Below are positions 50,018 through 59,102 of a DNA stretch of 64,000 nucleotides, piece by piece (position 1 is the stretch's first letter; each line of letters starts with the position of its first letter). This DNA comes from CAYQMF01 sp964418595 (GTDB taxonomy: Bacteria > Planctomycetota > UBA1135 > UBA2386): contig CAYQMF010000014.1 of assembly GCA_964418595.1 (NCBI GenBank), positions 12,730-76,729 of the forward strand. The letters are read 5' to 3'. A model generated the notes under the pieces. It did not search any database. It had not been told where the DNA came from and saw only the letters and a program-made list of their open reading frames with translations. The position numbers were made by a program, and so were the translations under genes.

Positions 50018-51376
50018 ATGGGTCCCCCCCCCGACATCCGCGGCAGGCTCCTTCCGATCGGCGACAACGCCCGTATCGCCATCATGGGCGTGCTGCTGGC
50101 GGCGATCGTCTACTTCGTCTTCTTCCACGAGAGCAAGTCCGGCGCCGGCGACGTGTCGCCGGTGATCGTCGAGACCCCCTACGTTCCCACGCTCGACGCC
50201 GCCATCCTGCGGATGGCGAAGGACAGCACGCGCAACGAGAGGATCCCGGTCGAGCGCGAGCCGCTGACCCACCTGCTCGAGAAGTCGCTGCAGGTGGTTC
50301 CCGCGATCACCAGGCATCTCGGCATGCCCGACGTGCCCGTGCCCTTCGATGTCCTGCGCGCCGACCCACAGCGCTTCCGGGGCCGCTACCTCTGGTACAA
50401 GGGTGAGCTCGAAGCGCTGTCCGAGCCCACCGATGGGCACCCCGTCCGCGGCTACAGGATCCACGAGGCGCGCATCAAGACCGAATCGGGTGAGCGCGTG
50501 CTCTGCCACTTCTCGGTCCCGCCCAAGGACGTCGCGGTCGGCGAGTGGGTGCGGGCCGAAGGCTTCTTCCTCAAGCTGCGCGACGCGCACTTCCCCGTCG
50601 CGCTCGACCAGGCCCCGCTCCTGGTCGGGCCGGAGCTGCACCGGGCCTATCCGGACTGGAAGGCGGTGGAGACCCTGGATCCGGGCGTGCTCGGCACCCT
50701 GCGCGACGGCGTGATCGAGAACGGCATCGACGTCGATCTGCAGGACGCCCCTCAGCGCCTCCCCTTCGCGCAGGACGTGCCGCTGTGGCACCTCGCGAGC
50801 TACGCGACCCAACAGCTCGACAAGGCCACACCCGGGCAATCCGATGCCACGCCGGTGTTCGCCGAAAAGGAACAGTGGAGCGACATCTACAACGGCCGCA
50901 TGGCGCGCGGGACGCCATTCAAGCTGTACGGGATCTTCCTGCGCGCGCACGTGATCGCGGCACGCGCCAACCCGCTCGGCATCGAGTACTGGTCGGAGGT
51001 GTGGCTGCTCAACCGCGCGTTCGGCACGCGCCCCTTCGCGGTGTGGCTGCCGTACAACGTCGGCGAGTGGCGGCATTCGGACACCGCCACCGCGACCGGG
51101 TACTTCCTCAAGCGCTACGTGGTGCCCGGCAGCACCGGCGAACCGCACTTCTCGCCGGTCTTCGTCGCCGGCCAGCTCGACCGCGTCGACTTCTCCCCGA
51201 CCAGGACGATGCGCACGGTCGGTCTGATCCTGTGCGTCGCGGCCGGCCTCCTCGCCGCGGGCCTCTTCCTCGTCAACCGGAGCGAACGCCGCGGCTCCGC
51301 CCGCCATGCGACCGAGATGACGGAGCGCCGCCGCAAGCGCCGGCTGCGGGGCAAGGACCTCGCGCCGACCTCGTGA
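50018..51376 (+). CDS. Bitopic membrane protein of unknown function, coupled to aroB
   Basis: A 452-residue protein with an N-terminal membrane anchor (NARIAIMGVLLAAIVYFVFF), a ~370-residue soluble middle, and a C-terminal helix (TVGLILCVAAGLLAAGLFLV) followed by a basic tail. The middle repeats short beta motifs (FRGRYLWYKGELEALSEP, GTPFKLYGIFLRAHVIAARA) that look like two OB-like units. No family is named with confidence. The stop overlaps the aroB GTG (GTGA), so the two are translated together although no functional link is evident. Confidence 0.55.
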   Translation: MGPPPDIRGRLLPIGDNARIAIMGVLLAAIVYFVFFHESKSGAGDVSPVIVETPYVPTLDAAILRMAKDSTRNERIPVEREPLTHLLEKSLQVVPAITRHLGMPDVPVPFDVLRADPQRFRGRYLWYKGELEALSEPTDGHPVRGYRIHEARIKTESGERVLCHFSVPPKDVAVGEWVRAEGFFLKLRDAHFPVALDQAPLLVGPELHRAYPDWKAVETLDPGVLGTLRDGVIENGIDVDLQDAPQRLPFAQDVPLWHLASYATQQLDKATPGQSDATPVFAEKEQWSDIYNGRMARGTPFKLYGIFLRAHVIAARANPLGIEYWSEVWLLNRAFGTRPFAVWLPYNVGEWRHSDTATATGYFLKRYVVPGSTGEPHFSPVFVAGQLDRVDFSPTRTMRTVGLILCVAAGLLAAGLFLVNRSERRGSARHATEMTERRRKRRLRGKDLAPTS

Positions 51377-52434
51377 TCGCGCTCCGCTGCGCGCCACCCG
51401 ACGCACCAGCCACCGACGTCCTGGTCGGCGTCGACCTGCGGGATCCCGTCGCGCCGGCGCTCGCTGCGCTCGGCCCGTCGAGCCGGTGGACCGCGGTGGT
51501 CGATCGCCGCGTCGGCGAGTTGCACCCGACGCGGATCGGGAGGACGCCGGCGATCGTCACCATCGACGGCGGCGAAGCGGCCAAGTCGTTCGCGATCCTC
51601 GAGCACATCCTGCGCGAGTTCGCCCGGCGCGAACTCGACCGGAGCGCGGGCGTGATCGCGATCGGAGGCGGCACGGTCGGCGACATCGCCGGCCTCGCCG
51701 CGGCGCTGTATGCGCGGGGGCTCGACCTCGTGCAGGTTCCCACCACCCTGCTGGCGATGGTCGACTCCTCCGTCGGCGGCAAGACCGCGCTCAACCTCCC
51801 GGAGGGCAAGAACCTGGCGGGTGCCTTCCACCCCGCGCGGCTCGTCCTCATCGATCCTGGCTTCCTCGCCACTCTGCCCGATCGCGAGTACCGCTCGGGC
51901 CTCGGCGAGTTGCTGAAGGTCGGGCTGGGGTTGTCGCGCGAGCTGTGGGATCTGCTCGCCAGCGCCCGACCGGCGATCCTCGCCCGCGACCCAGCGACGC
52001 TGACCCGCGCCATCACGCTCGCCATCGGCGCCAAGATCGCGGTGGTGGAGGCCGACCTGCGCGAGCACGGGCCGCGGCGCAGACTCAACCTCGGCCACAC
52101 GCTCGCGCACGCCCTCGAAGCGGCATCGGGCTGGCAGATCGCGCACGGTCTCGCGGTGGCGCGCGGCCTGCACTTCGCCCTGCACGTCGCCGGCCGCCAC
52201 GGCGGCATGGACGCGGCCACGGCCAAAGCCGCCGGCGCGGTACTCGAGGCCTATGGATTCCCGGCCGACCCGATCCCGCCGGCCGCGGAACTGATGCCCT
52301 ACCTCCGCCGCGACAAGAAGGCCACCGGTACGTGCCTGCGCTTCGTGGTGCCCACTGGACCCGGTGCCAGCGAGGTCATCGATCTGCCCTGGTCGGCACT
52401 CGAGGATCTGCTCGCCGACGCGCCTACAACGTGA
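51373..52434 (+). CDS. aroB: 3-dehydroquinate synthase
   Basis: A 353-residue shikimate-pathway enzyme converting DAHP to 3-dehydroquinate, using NAD and zinc. Motifs are AVVDRRVGELHP, AIGGGTVGDIAGLAAALYAR, VQVPTTLLAMVDSSVGGKTA, LNLPEGKNLAGAFHPARLVL, zinc ligand region LNLGHTLAHALEAASGW, and RRDKKATGTCLRFVVPTG. The start GTG at 51373 overlaps the preceding stop by 4 bp. The 3' end overlaps the convergent HD gene by 11 bp. Confidence 0.93.
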   Translation: MIALRCAPPDAPATDVLVGVDLRDPVAPALAALGPSSRWTAVVDRRVGELHPTRIGRTPAIVTIDGGEAAKSFAILEHILREFARRELDRSAGVIAIGGGTVGDIAGLAAALYARGLDLVQVPTTLLAMVDSSVGGKTALNLPEGKNLAGAFHPARLVLIDPGFLATLPDREYRSGLGELLKVGLGLSRELWDLLASARPAILARDPATLTRAITLAIGAKIAVVEADLREHGPRRRLNLGHTLAHALEAASGWQIAHGLAVARGLHFALHVAGRHGGMDAATAKAAGAVLEAYGFPADPIPPAAELMPYLRRDKKATGTCLRFVVPTGPGASEVIDLPWSALEDLLADAPTT

Positions 52435-53773
52435 GCGCGTTCGTGCAGCCCGCGGGGAGCGCCGCGAGGCACATCGCCTGCAGCCGGCGGCGCACTTCCG
52501 GATCGGCCTCGGAGGTGAGTACGTACAGCTTCCACAGGCGCGGGTAGCTGGTCTCGAGATCGCGCACGCGCGGAACCTGGTCGGCGAACATCGAGAGCGG
52601 CAGGATCCGCTCGCCGCTCCCGGGCAGACGGACCAGCGTGCGCGCCTCCTTCAACTGCATGCGGCGGGCGGGGCAGTACATGATCACGTCCAGTTCGCGT
52701 CCGAACTCGACCTTCGCACGGGCCTCGAGGTCCGCCTCCCACGCGAACCGCGCCTCCGGCGCGCCCGGCGTGAAGTAGCTGGAGAGCAGCGTCGGCTGCA
52801 CGCCCGAATTCAGGTACGCGGGCAGCACCAGCACCCGCTTGGGAAGCTGCCGGCGTCCGAAGCGGGCCACGAACCGGCGCAGCCGCGCCGTCGCACGTGG
52901 CTCGCCGAGGTCGGCCCGCGCCAGGCCGTCGAGCAGGGATTGATCCGTGGCCCGCTGCAGGCCCGCGGCGTCGAGCGCGCCGGCGCGCATCGCGACCTCG
53001 ACCATGCGCGCGAGCAGCGCACCGGCCGCGATCTTGGCGTGGTGGTAGTAGACCCGCTCGGAGAAGTGGTAGCGCGTCTCCAGCATGCGCACGACCTCGG
53101 ACATCACGTCCTCGCGCAGCATCCCGGCCTTCTCGCAGTCGACGAACATGCGCCCGCTCGCCCGATCGACGGCGAAGTAGTTGAGGACGCGCTGGTCGTA
53201 GCGCAGCTCGAGCCCGGTGTAGTAGGCGTCGCGCCGCAGGTAGTCCATCAGGTCCGCGTCGATGGTGTCGGACAGCACCTGACTGAAGAACCCGGGCTGC
53301 CCCGCGTCGACGCCCTGCAGGACCGCGAGCACGGCGGAACGCAGACCGAGGCGTTCGAGGACCGCTCCCACCTCCGTGCCGGTGAGCATGGCGGCGAAGC
53401 GCTCGGGATGGTCGTGGCGCGGCAGCAGGCCGGTCTGGTCCTCGATGTTGTGCCCGAACGGGATGTGCGTGATGTCGTGCAGCAACGCGGCCACGCGCAA
53501 CACGCGCCGCTCTGCCGACTCGATGCGCCGGTACAGCGAAGGCGCGCGCTGCGCGTTGCGATCCATCGCGGTGAGCAGCCGATCGGCCATGTGCAGCGTG
53601 CCGATCGAGTGCTCGAAGCGCGTGTGCGTCGCACCCGGAAAGACCAGGTACGACGTGCCCAGTTGCCGGATCCCACGCAGCCGCTGGAACTCGGGCGTGT
53701 CGATGACCGCGATCTCCTCGGCGGTCAGCTCGATGTCGCCGTGCACCGGATCGCGCAGCGTGGTGGTCTTCAT
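52424..53773 (-). CDS. HD-domain phosphohydrolase (SAMHD1/dNTPase-like)
   Basis: A 449-residue cytoplasmic hydrolase. The N-terminal HD domain has the four metal ligands in order: His55 in THTRFEHSIGTLHMA, His99 and Asp100 in ALLHDITHIPFGH, and a later Asp in LSDTIDADLMDYLRRDAYYT. The preamble LRDPVHGDIELTAEEIAVID and EFQRLRGIRQLG is shared with the SAMHD1-like group, which removes triphosphate from dNTPs. The C-terminal half is helical. The ATG at 53773 is set by this preamble. The substrate is inferred. Confidence 0.85.
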   Translation of the reverse strand: MKTTTLRDPVHGDIELTAEEIAVIDTPEFQRLRGIRQLGTSYLVFPGATHTRFEHSIGTLHMADRLLTAMDRNAQRAPSLYRRIESAERRVLRVAALLHDITHIPFGHNIEDQTGLLPRHDHPERFAAMLTGTEVGAVLERLGLRSAVLAVLQGVDAGQPGFFSQVLSDTIDADLMDYLRRDAYYTGLELRYDQRVLNYFAVDRASGRMFVDCEKAGMLREDVMSEVVRMLETRYHFSERVYYHHAKIAAGALLARMVEVAMRAGALDAAGLQRATDQSLLDGLARADLGEPRATARLRRFVARFGRRQLPKRVLVLPAYLNSGVQPTLLSSYFTPGAPEARFAWEADLEARAKVEFGRELDVIMYCPARRMQLKEARTLVRLPGSGERILPLSMFADQVPRVRDLETSYPRLWKLYVLTSEADPEVRRRLQAMCLAALPAGCTNALTL

Positions 53774-53841
53774 CGGGCCGCGATCATCGCCGCGCCCCGG
53801 GTCCCCAACCCTGCGAATTGTGCGGCGCGCGTGCGAAGAAC

Positions 53842-53874
53842 GAGGCCGACCGGCGCAGGGCACCGACCGGCCTC
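53842..53874. other. Imperfect hairpin in the 53774-54043 gap
   Basis: GAGGCCG (53842-53848) pairs with CGGCCTC (53868-53874) around a 19-base loop. The 270-bp gap holds no gene that I can support. Confidence 0.3.
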
Positions 53875-53896
53875 GCACACACACATCGAGAGAACT

Positions 53897-53917
53897 GGCC
53901 CCGCGCCCAGCGGGGCC
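53897..53917 (-). terminator. Strong GC hairpin after the 54044 gene
   Basis: GGCCCCGC (53897-53904) and GCGGGGCC (53910-53917) form a perfect 8-bp stem with loop GCCCA. It lies downstream of the minus-strand gene ending at 54044 and upstream of the HD gene. There is no T-tract, so termination strength is uncertain. Confidence 0.45.
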
Positions 53918-54043
53918 GATCGAAGAAGAACAGCGACGAACTCTACCCCGCGCCCTGGCCCGTGGCTGTCGCTAGGCGCGGCACGACCCGCTCCCGCCGA
54001 TGGCACCGCGCGCGATCCGATCCCGGCGCGGGACGAAGCCCGG

Positions 54044-55579
54044 TCAGCGCGGCAGCGCGACCACCACGTCGCCCAGCACGGCGACATCGCGCTGCGTCGT
54101 CATGCGCACGCCGTCGTTGCCTTCGACGCGCACCGTCACGTCCGCGAGCACCCACTCGCGCAGCGGGATGTGGAACGGCACGCCCCCACCCCAACGCACC
54201 AGGGGCCGCGGCGCGCGGCCGACCTCGGCGATGCGCAGGTCGTAGCGTCCGACGGGCGCGGTCAGTTCGAGCCGTGGCGCCACCGGTCCGGGCAGCGTGG
54301 GCAGCCGCAGGTCCAGATGGAGGTCGCCGGTTTCTGCATGCACGTCCATCTCCGCCACCGCGCACCCGCCGGCACCGACGAAGACCTTCCCCGCCGAGGC
54401 ACCATGCCAGCGCGCCAGCGAGAATCTGCCTGCCGCGTCGGCGACCACCACCCCGCTCGCGCCGCGGTAGGCCGGCGCCGGCAGCGCAAGCTGCGCGCCC
54501 GCGGGACGCTCGCTCGCCGTGAACGCATCGCCGGCGCTGGCGATGAGCGCGCCCGCGCGACCCTCGCCGGCGGCATCCAGGATCCGCCCGCTCAAACGCG
54601 GACCGGCCGCGGCGTCGACCCACACGTCGGTGGGACGCGTCCGGGTCACGGCACTGGGGATGGACTTCTGCGCGAGGCCGGCGTGGTCGAGAACCACGCG
54701 CAGGCGCACATCGAGCGGCAGGTCTTCCAGCAGCGCGATGCCGCGCTCGCTCATCGGCACGCCGGCGTCGACGGCCTGCAGGAAGTACGGGTACTGCGCC
54801 TCGTCGCTCGTGGTCGGGTCCCCGGCCGGCAGGACGTACGCGCGCGGCGGGCCGCCGGCCGACGCCAGCGACCCGAGCAGCCGCACCCGCAGGGTCGCGG
54901 CTGGGCGCAGGACCATGCGCAGGTCGTCGACCGAGGTCTTCGCATCGAGGACGAGGGCCGTGGATGCGAAGCCCGGCGCGCGCACCGCGATGGCGAGTCC
55001 CGCACCCGCCCACGTGGTGACCGCGAACCGGCCGTCTGCGTCCGAACGCACTTCCTCGCCGGCGACCCAGACGCGGGCGCCGGCCACCGCCCGTCCATCG
55101 CCGTCGACCACGGAGCCCGACACGGACACGTCGCCGCCGAGATGTACTTCGACCGCCTCGGGATCGCGGAGCGTGATCAGACGCGACGTGCGCCGGCCGG
55201 CCAGCTCGACCGTCACGAGCTGCTGGTCGCCCGTACGCGCCGCATCGCCGAAGGCCCACGTCGACGAGCCGCCGATCCAGGTCAACTTGGCACCAGCCAC
55301 CTCCGCATCGCCGAAGAAGACGCGACATGGCGGCAGCGTGCGCGGTGGCCGCAGGCGCGCGCGCGGGCTGATCGCAACCGTGACCGCGAGGAGCGGCGCG
55401 CTCTCCGCCGCCGCCTCCGTCGTAGCGCCGCCGAGGTCACCGACCACGGCCGCATCCCCCGGGAACGCGAACGCCACGTCGGGGCGGGCGGCGGCGAGGG
55501 TGACTCCCTGGTAGGCGGCGAGCCCGGCGAGGAGCAGGGCCACCCCCACCAGGAGCCGATGGGACGGTGCTTGGGGCAT
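54044..55579 (-). CDS. Exported protein with carboxypeptidase-regulatory-like domains
   Basis: A 511-residue protein with an N-terminal signal or anchor helix (RLLVGVALLLAGLAAYQGVT). At least two carboxypeptidase-regulatory/Ig-like beta units are visible: VSVSGSVVDGDGRAVAGARV followed by WVAGEEVRSDADGRFAVTTW, and PRLSGRILDAAGEGRAGALI followed by VVVADAAGRFSLARW. Such modules are structural and common in secreted planctomycete proteins. No enzymatic motif is seen. The ATG at 55579 has a TATCCT box 14 bp upstream. Confidence 0.65.
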   Translation of the reverse strand: MPQAPSHRLLVGVALLLAGLAAYQGVTLAAARPDVAFAFPGDAAVVGDLGGATTEAAAESAPLLAVTVAISPRARLRPPRTLPPCRVFFGDAEVAGAKLTWIGGSSTWAFGDAARTGDQQLVTVELAGRRTSRLITLRDPEAVEVHLGGDVSVSGSVVDGDGRAVAGARVWVAGEEVRSDADGRFAVTTWAGAGLAIAVRAPGFASTALVLDAKTSVDDLRMVLRPAATLRVRLLGSLASAGGPPRAYVLPAGDPTTSDEAQYPYFLQAVDAGVPMSERGIALLEDLPLDVRLRVVLDHAGLAQKSIPSAVTRTRPTDVWVDAAAGPRLSGRILDAAGEGRAGALIASAGDAFTASERPAGAQLALPAPAYRGASGVVVADAAGRFSLARWHGASAGKVFVGAGGCAVAEMDVHAETGDLHLDLRLPTLPGPVAPRLELTAPVGRYDLRIAEVGRAPRPLVRWGGGVPFHIPLREWVLADVTVRVEGNDGVRMTTQRDVAVLGDVVVALPR

Positions 55580-55593
55580 GCGGGGGACGGAGA

Positions 55594-55599
55594 AGGATA
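55594..55599 (-). promoter_or_regulatory. TANNNT -10-like box of the 54044-55579 gene
   Basis: GGCTATCCT on the minus strand, 14 bp before the ATG at 55579; same hexamer and spacing as at 59808. Confidence 0.35.
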
Positions 55600-55747
55600 G
55601 CCCCATCGCGCGCCCGGGTTACGCACGAGCGTCCCATCCTGGGCTGCACGGGCCACGCGGGCTCGCGCGGCGCGCAAGACTGACGGTGAGGCTCCCTTGC
55701 CGTGGATTCCTCCACTGCGGGGCCGAGTGGCCCTGCGAGCCCAGACC

Positions 55748-56992
55748 ATGCCATCGCAAGCGGCCCCGTCCGTTCGTCTCGTCAGCGACGACATCACCTC
55801 GGAAAGCACGACTCCCGGTGCGGCCGCCGGCGGCGATGAGTCGGCGCGGCGGTTGGCGCTTCGGGAAGGGAGCCGCACAATCTTCGTCCGAACCAACGTG
55901 CTCCGCGTCGCCCTCGACTACCGCCCCGCGCTGCTCACCTCGAGCGGGATCGGTCGCGCCGTCCGCGAACTGGCCGCCGCGCTGGCCGCCCGCGCCGAAC
56001 TCGAGGTCCACCTGTACGGGCACGGCCTCGCGCGCGCCCGCGTGCTGGCGGCGCCCGACAACGCCCGGCTGCACCGGCTGCCGGTGCCGGGTCGGAGCCT
56101 GCCCTGGCTCGCGCGCATCGGCATGGGCGCCGACCGCCTGTGCGGGCGACCCGCGGTCTTCCACTGGACCGACTACGTACAGCCGCCGGTGAACGACGCG
56201 ACCCCCGTGCTGACCGTGCACGACCTCGCGTTCGCGGAAGACGAGACGCTGCATGGCCGGCGGCAGAGCAGGATCCTCCTGGCGCGGACCCGGCTGGCGG
56301 CCTCGCGCGCGGCGCTCATCCTCACCCCCACCCAGGCAACCGCGCGCGCCGTCGAGACCCACCTCGGCATCGAAACATCGCGGATCCGCGTCATCCCGTT
56401 CGGCGCCGACCACGTGCCCGCGGCGAAGCACGGTGCCCACCCGCTGGGCGGCGCGGACTACGTCCTGCAGGTCGGCACGCTCGAGCCTCGCAAGAACCAC
56501 CTGCGCCTGTTGCGCGCGTGGCGACAACTGCCGCCCCCGCGCCCGCGCCTCGTCGTGATCGGGCGCCCCGGCTGGCTGTGCGACGACATCGTGCGGGCGC
56601 TGCGCGGCACGCACAAGGAAGGTGTGCGCTGGATCCCGTCGGCCGACGACGCGACGCTGTGGCGCTACATGGCGCACGCCCGCGCACTCGTCTATCCCTC
56701 GCTCCTCGAGGGGTTCGGCTTCCCGCCGATCGAGGCCATGGCGCTGGGCGTGCCGGTGCTCGCCGCCGACATCGCCGCGCTGCGCGAGGTGCTCGGCGAA
56801 GCCGCGGTGTTCGCAGCACCGACCGACATCGACGCGTTGCGCGACGGCCTCGAACGCGTCGTCGGCGACGAGGCGCAACGACGCACGTGCGTGGCGGCGG
56901 GGCGGGTGCGCGCGCGCGCCTACGCGTGGGACGAGTGCGCGAGGGCCCACGCCGCGGCGTACCGCGCCGCGTGCCCCGGGGCGGACGCGTGA
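55748..56992 (+). CDS. Glycosyltransferase family 4-like, first of three
   Basis: A 414-residue GT-B glycosyltransferase. The N-terminal domain starts VLRVALDYRPALLTSSGIGR and holds PVLTVHDLAFAEDETLHGRR. The C-terminal GT1 domain has YVLQVGTLEPRKNHLRLLRA and the nucleotide-sugar motif LLEGFGFPPIEAMALGVPVL. The first ~50 residues are a low-complexity stretch, so the true start could be the GTG at 55898; the ATG at 55748 is the longer choice. The stop overlaps the next gene as GTGA. Three such genes in a row suggest synthesis of one surface glycan. Confidence 0.82.
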   Translation: MPSQAAPSVRLVSDDITSESTTPGAAAGGDESARRLALREGSRTIFVRTNVLRVALDYRPALLTSSGIGRAVRELAAALAARAELEVHLYGHGLARARVLAAPDNARLHRLPVPGRSLPWLARIGMGADRLCGRPAVFHWTDYVQPPVNDATPVLTVHDLAFAEDETLHGRRQSRILLARTRLAASRAALILTPTQATARAVETHLGIETSRIRVIPFGADHVPAAKHGAHPLGGADYVLQVGTLEPRKNHLRLLRAWRQLPPPRPRLVVIGRPGWLCDDIVRALRGTHKEGVRWIPSADDATLWRYMAHARALVYPSLLEGFGFPPIEAMALGVPVLAADIAALREVLGEAAVFAAPTDIDALRDGLERVVGDEAQRRTCVAAGRVRARAYAWDECARAHAAAYRAACPGADA

Positions 56993-58050
56993 CCGCGACG
57001 ATCGCGTTCGACGGCAGCGTGCTGGCGGCGGGACCGATCACGGGCGTCGGCCGGGCCTTCTTGCACACCCTGCGCGCCTTCGCCGAAGGGCCGGAGCACT
57101 GCGTGCTGCTGCTGCCCGCGGCCGTGCGCGCCACGATCGCCGCGGTGGTCGGCGACCGCGTCGAGATCCGCGCCGCGGCGGGCACCGCGCTCGAGAAGCA
57201 GTTCACCTGGCCACGCCTCCTCCGCGACCTGCAAGCCGATCTGCTCCACGCGCCCGTCGCCGCCATCCCGCTGCGCCTGCCCTGCCCCGCGGTGATCACC
57301 GTGCACGACCTGCCGTGGCGCTCCGTCACGCCCTTGCCGCGCGGCGACGGCCAGGGCCTGCGTCACCGCGCGGCCATCCGCCTCCTCGCGCCGCGCGCGG
57401 CAGCGATCGTCGTGCCGTCGCACACGACCGCCTCGGCCCTCTGCGCGGAGTTGCGCGCCGACGTGCGCGCGCGCGTGCACGTCGTCCCGCACGGCGTGCC
57501 GTCCCTGTCGCCGTTGCCGCTCGCGGAGTTGGACGGCGGACTCCTGTGTCTCGGCGACGATCGCCCGCGCAAGAACCGCGCGGCCGTCGGCCTGGCCCAC
57601 GCGCGCGCGCGCGACGTGCCGCCACTGCGCTTCGTCGGCCCGCCCGGCGACTACCTGCCGGAGGACGGCAAGACCGCGCTCCTGCGCCGGGCGCGCGGCC
57701 TCGTGCACTTCGCGCTGCACGAGGGCTTCGGCATGCCAGTGCTCGAGGCGATGGCCGCGGGCGTGCCGGTCGCGTGCAGCGATCGCGGCAGCCTCGCCGA
57801 ACTCGGCGCCGATGGCGCCGCGCTGCTCGCCGACCCGACCGACATCGCGGCGATGACCGCGGCGATCGAGCGCCTGTGTCACGACGGCGACCTGCGCGTG
57901 CGCCTGCGGGCCGCGGGCCTCGCCCGCGCCGCGACGCTGACGCCGGCGCGTGCCGCGGCGAGTTGGCGCGCGATCCACGCGCGCGTCCGCCGGGGTGGGA
58001 ACGCAGAGCACAACCTCACGGCCGACGGCGCGCCGCGCGCGACGCCGTGA
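56989..58050 (+). CDS. Glycosyltransferase family 4-like, second of three
   Basis: A 353-residue GT-B enzyme. N-terminal marks are AFDGSVLAAGPITGVGRAFL and PAVITVHDLPWRSVTPLP. The C-terminal GT1 domain reads LHEGFGMPVLEAMAAGVPVA with SDRGSLAELGADGAALLADP. The DDRPRKNR block corresponds to the usual EPRKN box. The start GTG at 56989 overlaps the preceding stop by 4 bp, and the stop overlaps the next start in the same way. Confidence 0.85.
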   Translation: MTATIAFDGSVLAAGPITGVGRAFLHTLRAFAEGPEHCVLLLPAAVRATIAAVVGDRVEIRAAAGTALEKQFTWPRLLRDLQADLLHAPVAAIPLRLPCPAVITVHDLPWRSVTPLPRGDGQGLRHRAAIRLLAPRAAAIVVPSHTTASALCAELRADVRARVHVVPHGVPSLSPLPLAELDGGLLCLGDDRPRKNRAAVGLAHARARDVPPLRFVGPPGDYLPEDGKTALLRRARGLVHFALHEGFGMPVLEAMAAGVPVACSDRGSLAELGADGAALLADPTDIAAMTAAIERLCHDGDLRVRLRAAGLARAATLTPARAAASWRAIHARVRRGGNAEHNLTADGAPRATP

Positions 58051-59102
58051 GTCGCTTCGCCGTCGCAGCCTGGCTGTGCGGCCAGGTCGCCAGCGGCGCC
58101 GACCGCCGTCTCGGCGCAATCCTGCGCGCGCTGCCGCCCCTTCTCGAGGGCGACGCGCTGGTGGTCCTGCACGCCGGACACGCCCCGCTCGCGGCCGGGC
58201 CCGGCGTCGAACTGTGTGCGGTCTCGATCCCGCGTGCGCCCACGTGGCGGCGCGCCCTTCGCGAACAGCGCGTGCTGCCGTCGCTGCTGCGCGAGCTGCG
58301 CGCCGATCTGTTGCACCTCGAATCCCTGCCGGTGCCGCGGCACCTGCCGTGTCCCTGCGCGCTCACCGTGCACGACCTGCGCGACCTCGGTCCCTTCCGT
58401 CGCCGCCCGCGCTGGTTGTTCCAACGCGTGCTCGCGCGCGGTGCCGCGCGTGCTGCGGCGCTGATCACGCCGAGCGCCTGGACTGCCCGCCAGCTCGACG
58501 CCGCCGTGCCTGGCGCTCCATCCGCGCACGTCGTGCCCGGCTGCATCGACCCGACGTGGCTGGCCGGCCCCACGACGTCTTCCGCCTTCCCCGGCTGCCT
58601 CCTGCACGTCGGTCACCTCGAACCGCGCAAGGACCTCGGCCTGCTCCTCGCGGCGTACGCGCAGGCGCAGCCCGACGCACCGCTCGTCCTCGCCGGCCGC
58701 GACGCCGGCAGCGGTCAGGAACTGCGCGCCCTCGCCGCGCGCCTGCACATCGACAGCCACGTCCGTTTCCTCGGGCCGGTCGCAGACGCGACCCTGCGCG
58801 GGCTCTACGCCGGCGCGCGCGCGGTCGTGATCCCGTCCCGGGAGGAAGGCTTCGGGATGCCCGCGCTCGAAGCGCTGGCCTTCGGACGGGCGGTCCTCGT
58901 CAGCGCGGGCGGCGCGCTCGCCGAAGTCGTGGGCGACGCCGGAACCATCCTGCCCGCCGGTGACGTGCATGCGTGGGCGGACGCGCTGCGCGCAGCGCCC
59001 GCGGGTGCGGACGAGCCCGCGCGCCGCGCCCGCGCGGGCCACTTCGCGCCGGCCGACGCGGCCGCCCGTCTCCTCGCCGTGTGGCGCGACCTCACTGCGT
59101 GA
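58047..59102 (+). CDS. Glycosyltransferase family 4-like, third of three
   Basis: A 351-residue GT-B enzyme. It has PCALTVHDLRDLGPFRRRPR, HVGHLEPRKDLGLLLAAYAQ, VRFLGPVADATLRGLYAGAR and SREEGFGMPALEALAFGRAV, the standard order of GT4 enzymes. The start GTG at 58047 overlaps the previous stop by 4 bp. The last 11 bp overlap the convergent FHA gene. Donor and acceptor sugars cannot be read from sequence. Confidence 0.85.
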   Translation: MSRFAVAAWLCGQVASGADRRLGAILRALPPLLEGDALVVLHAGHAPLAAGPGVELCAVSIPRAPTWRRALREQRVLPSLLRELRADLLHLESLPVPRHLPCPCALTVHDLRDLGPFRRRPRWLFQRVLARGAARAAALITPSAWTARQLDAAVPGAPSAHVVPGCIDPTWLAGPTTSSAFPGCLLHVGHLEPRKDLGLLLAAYAQAQPDAPLVLAGRDAGSGQELRALAARLHIDSHVRFLGPVADATLRGLYAGARAVVIPSREEGFGMPALEALAFGRAVLVSAGGALAEVVGDAGTILPAGDVHAWADALRAAPAGADEPARRARAGHFAPADAAARLLAVWRDLTA

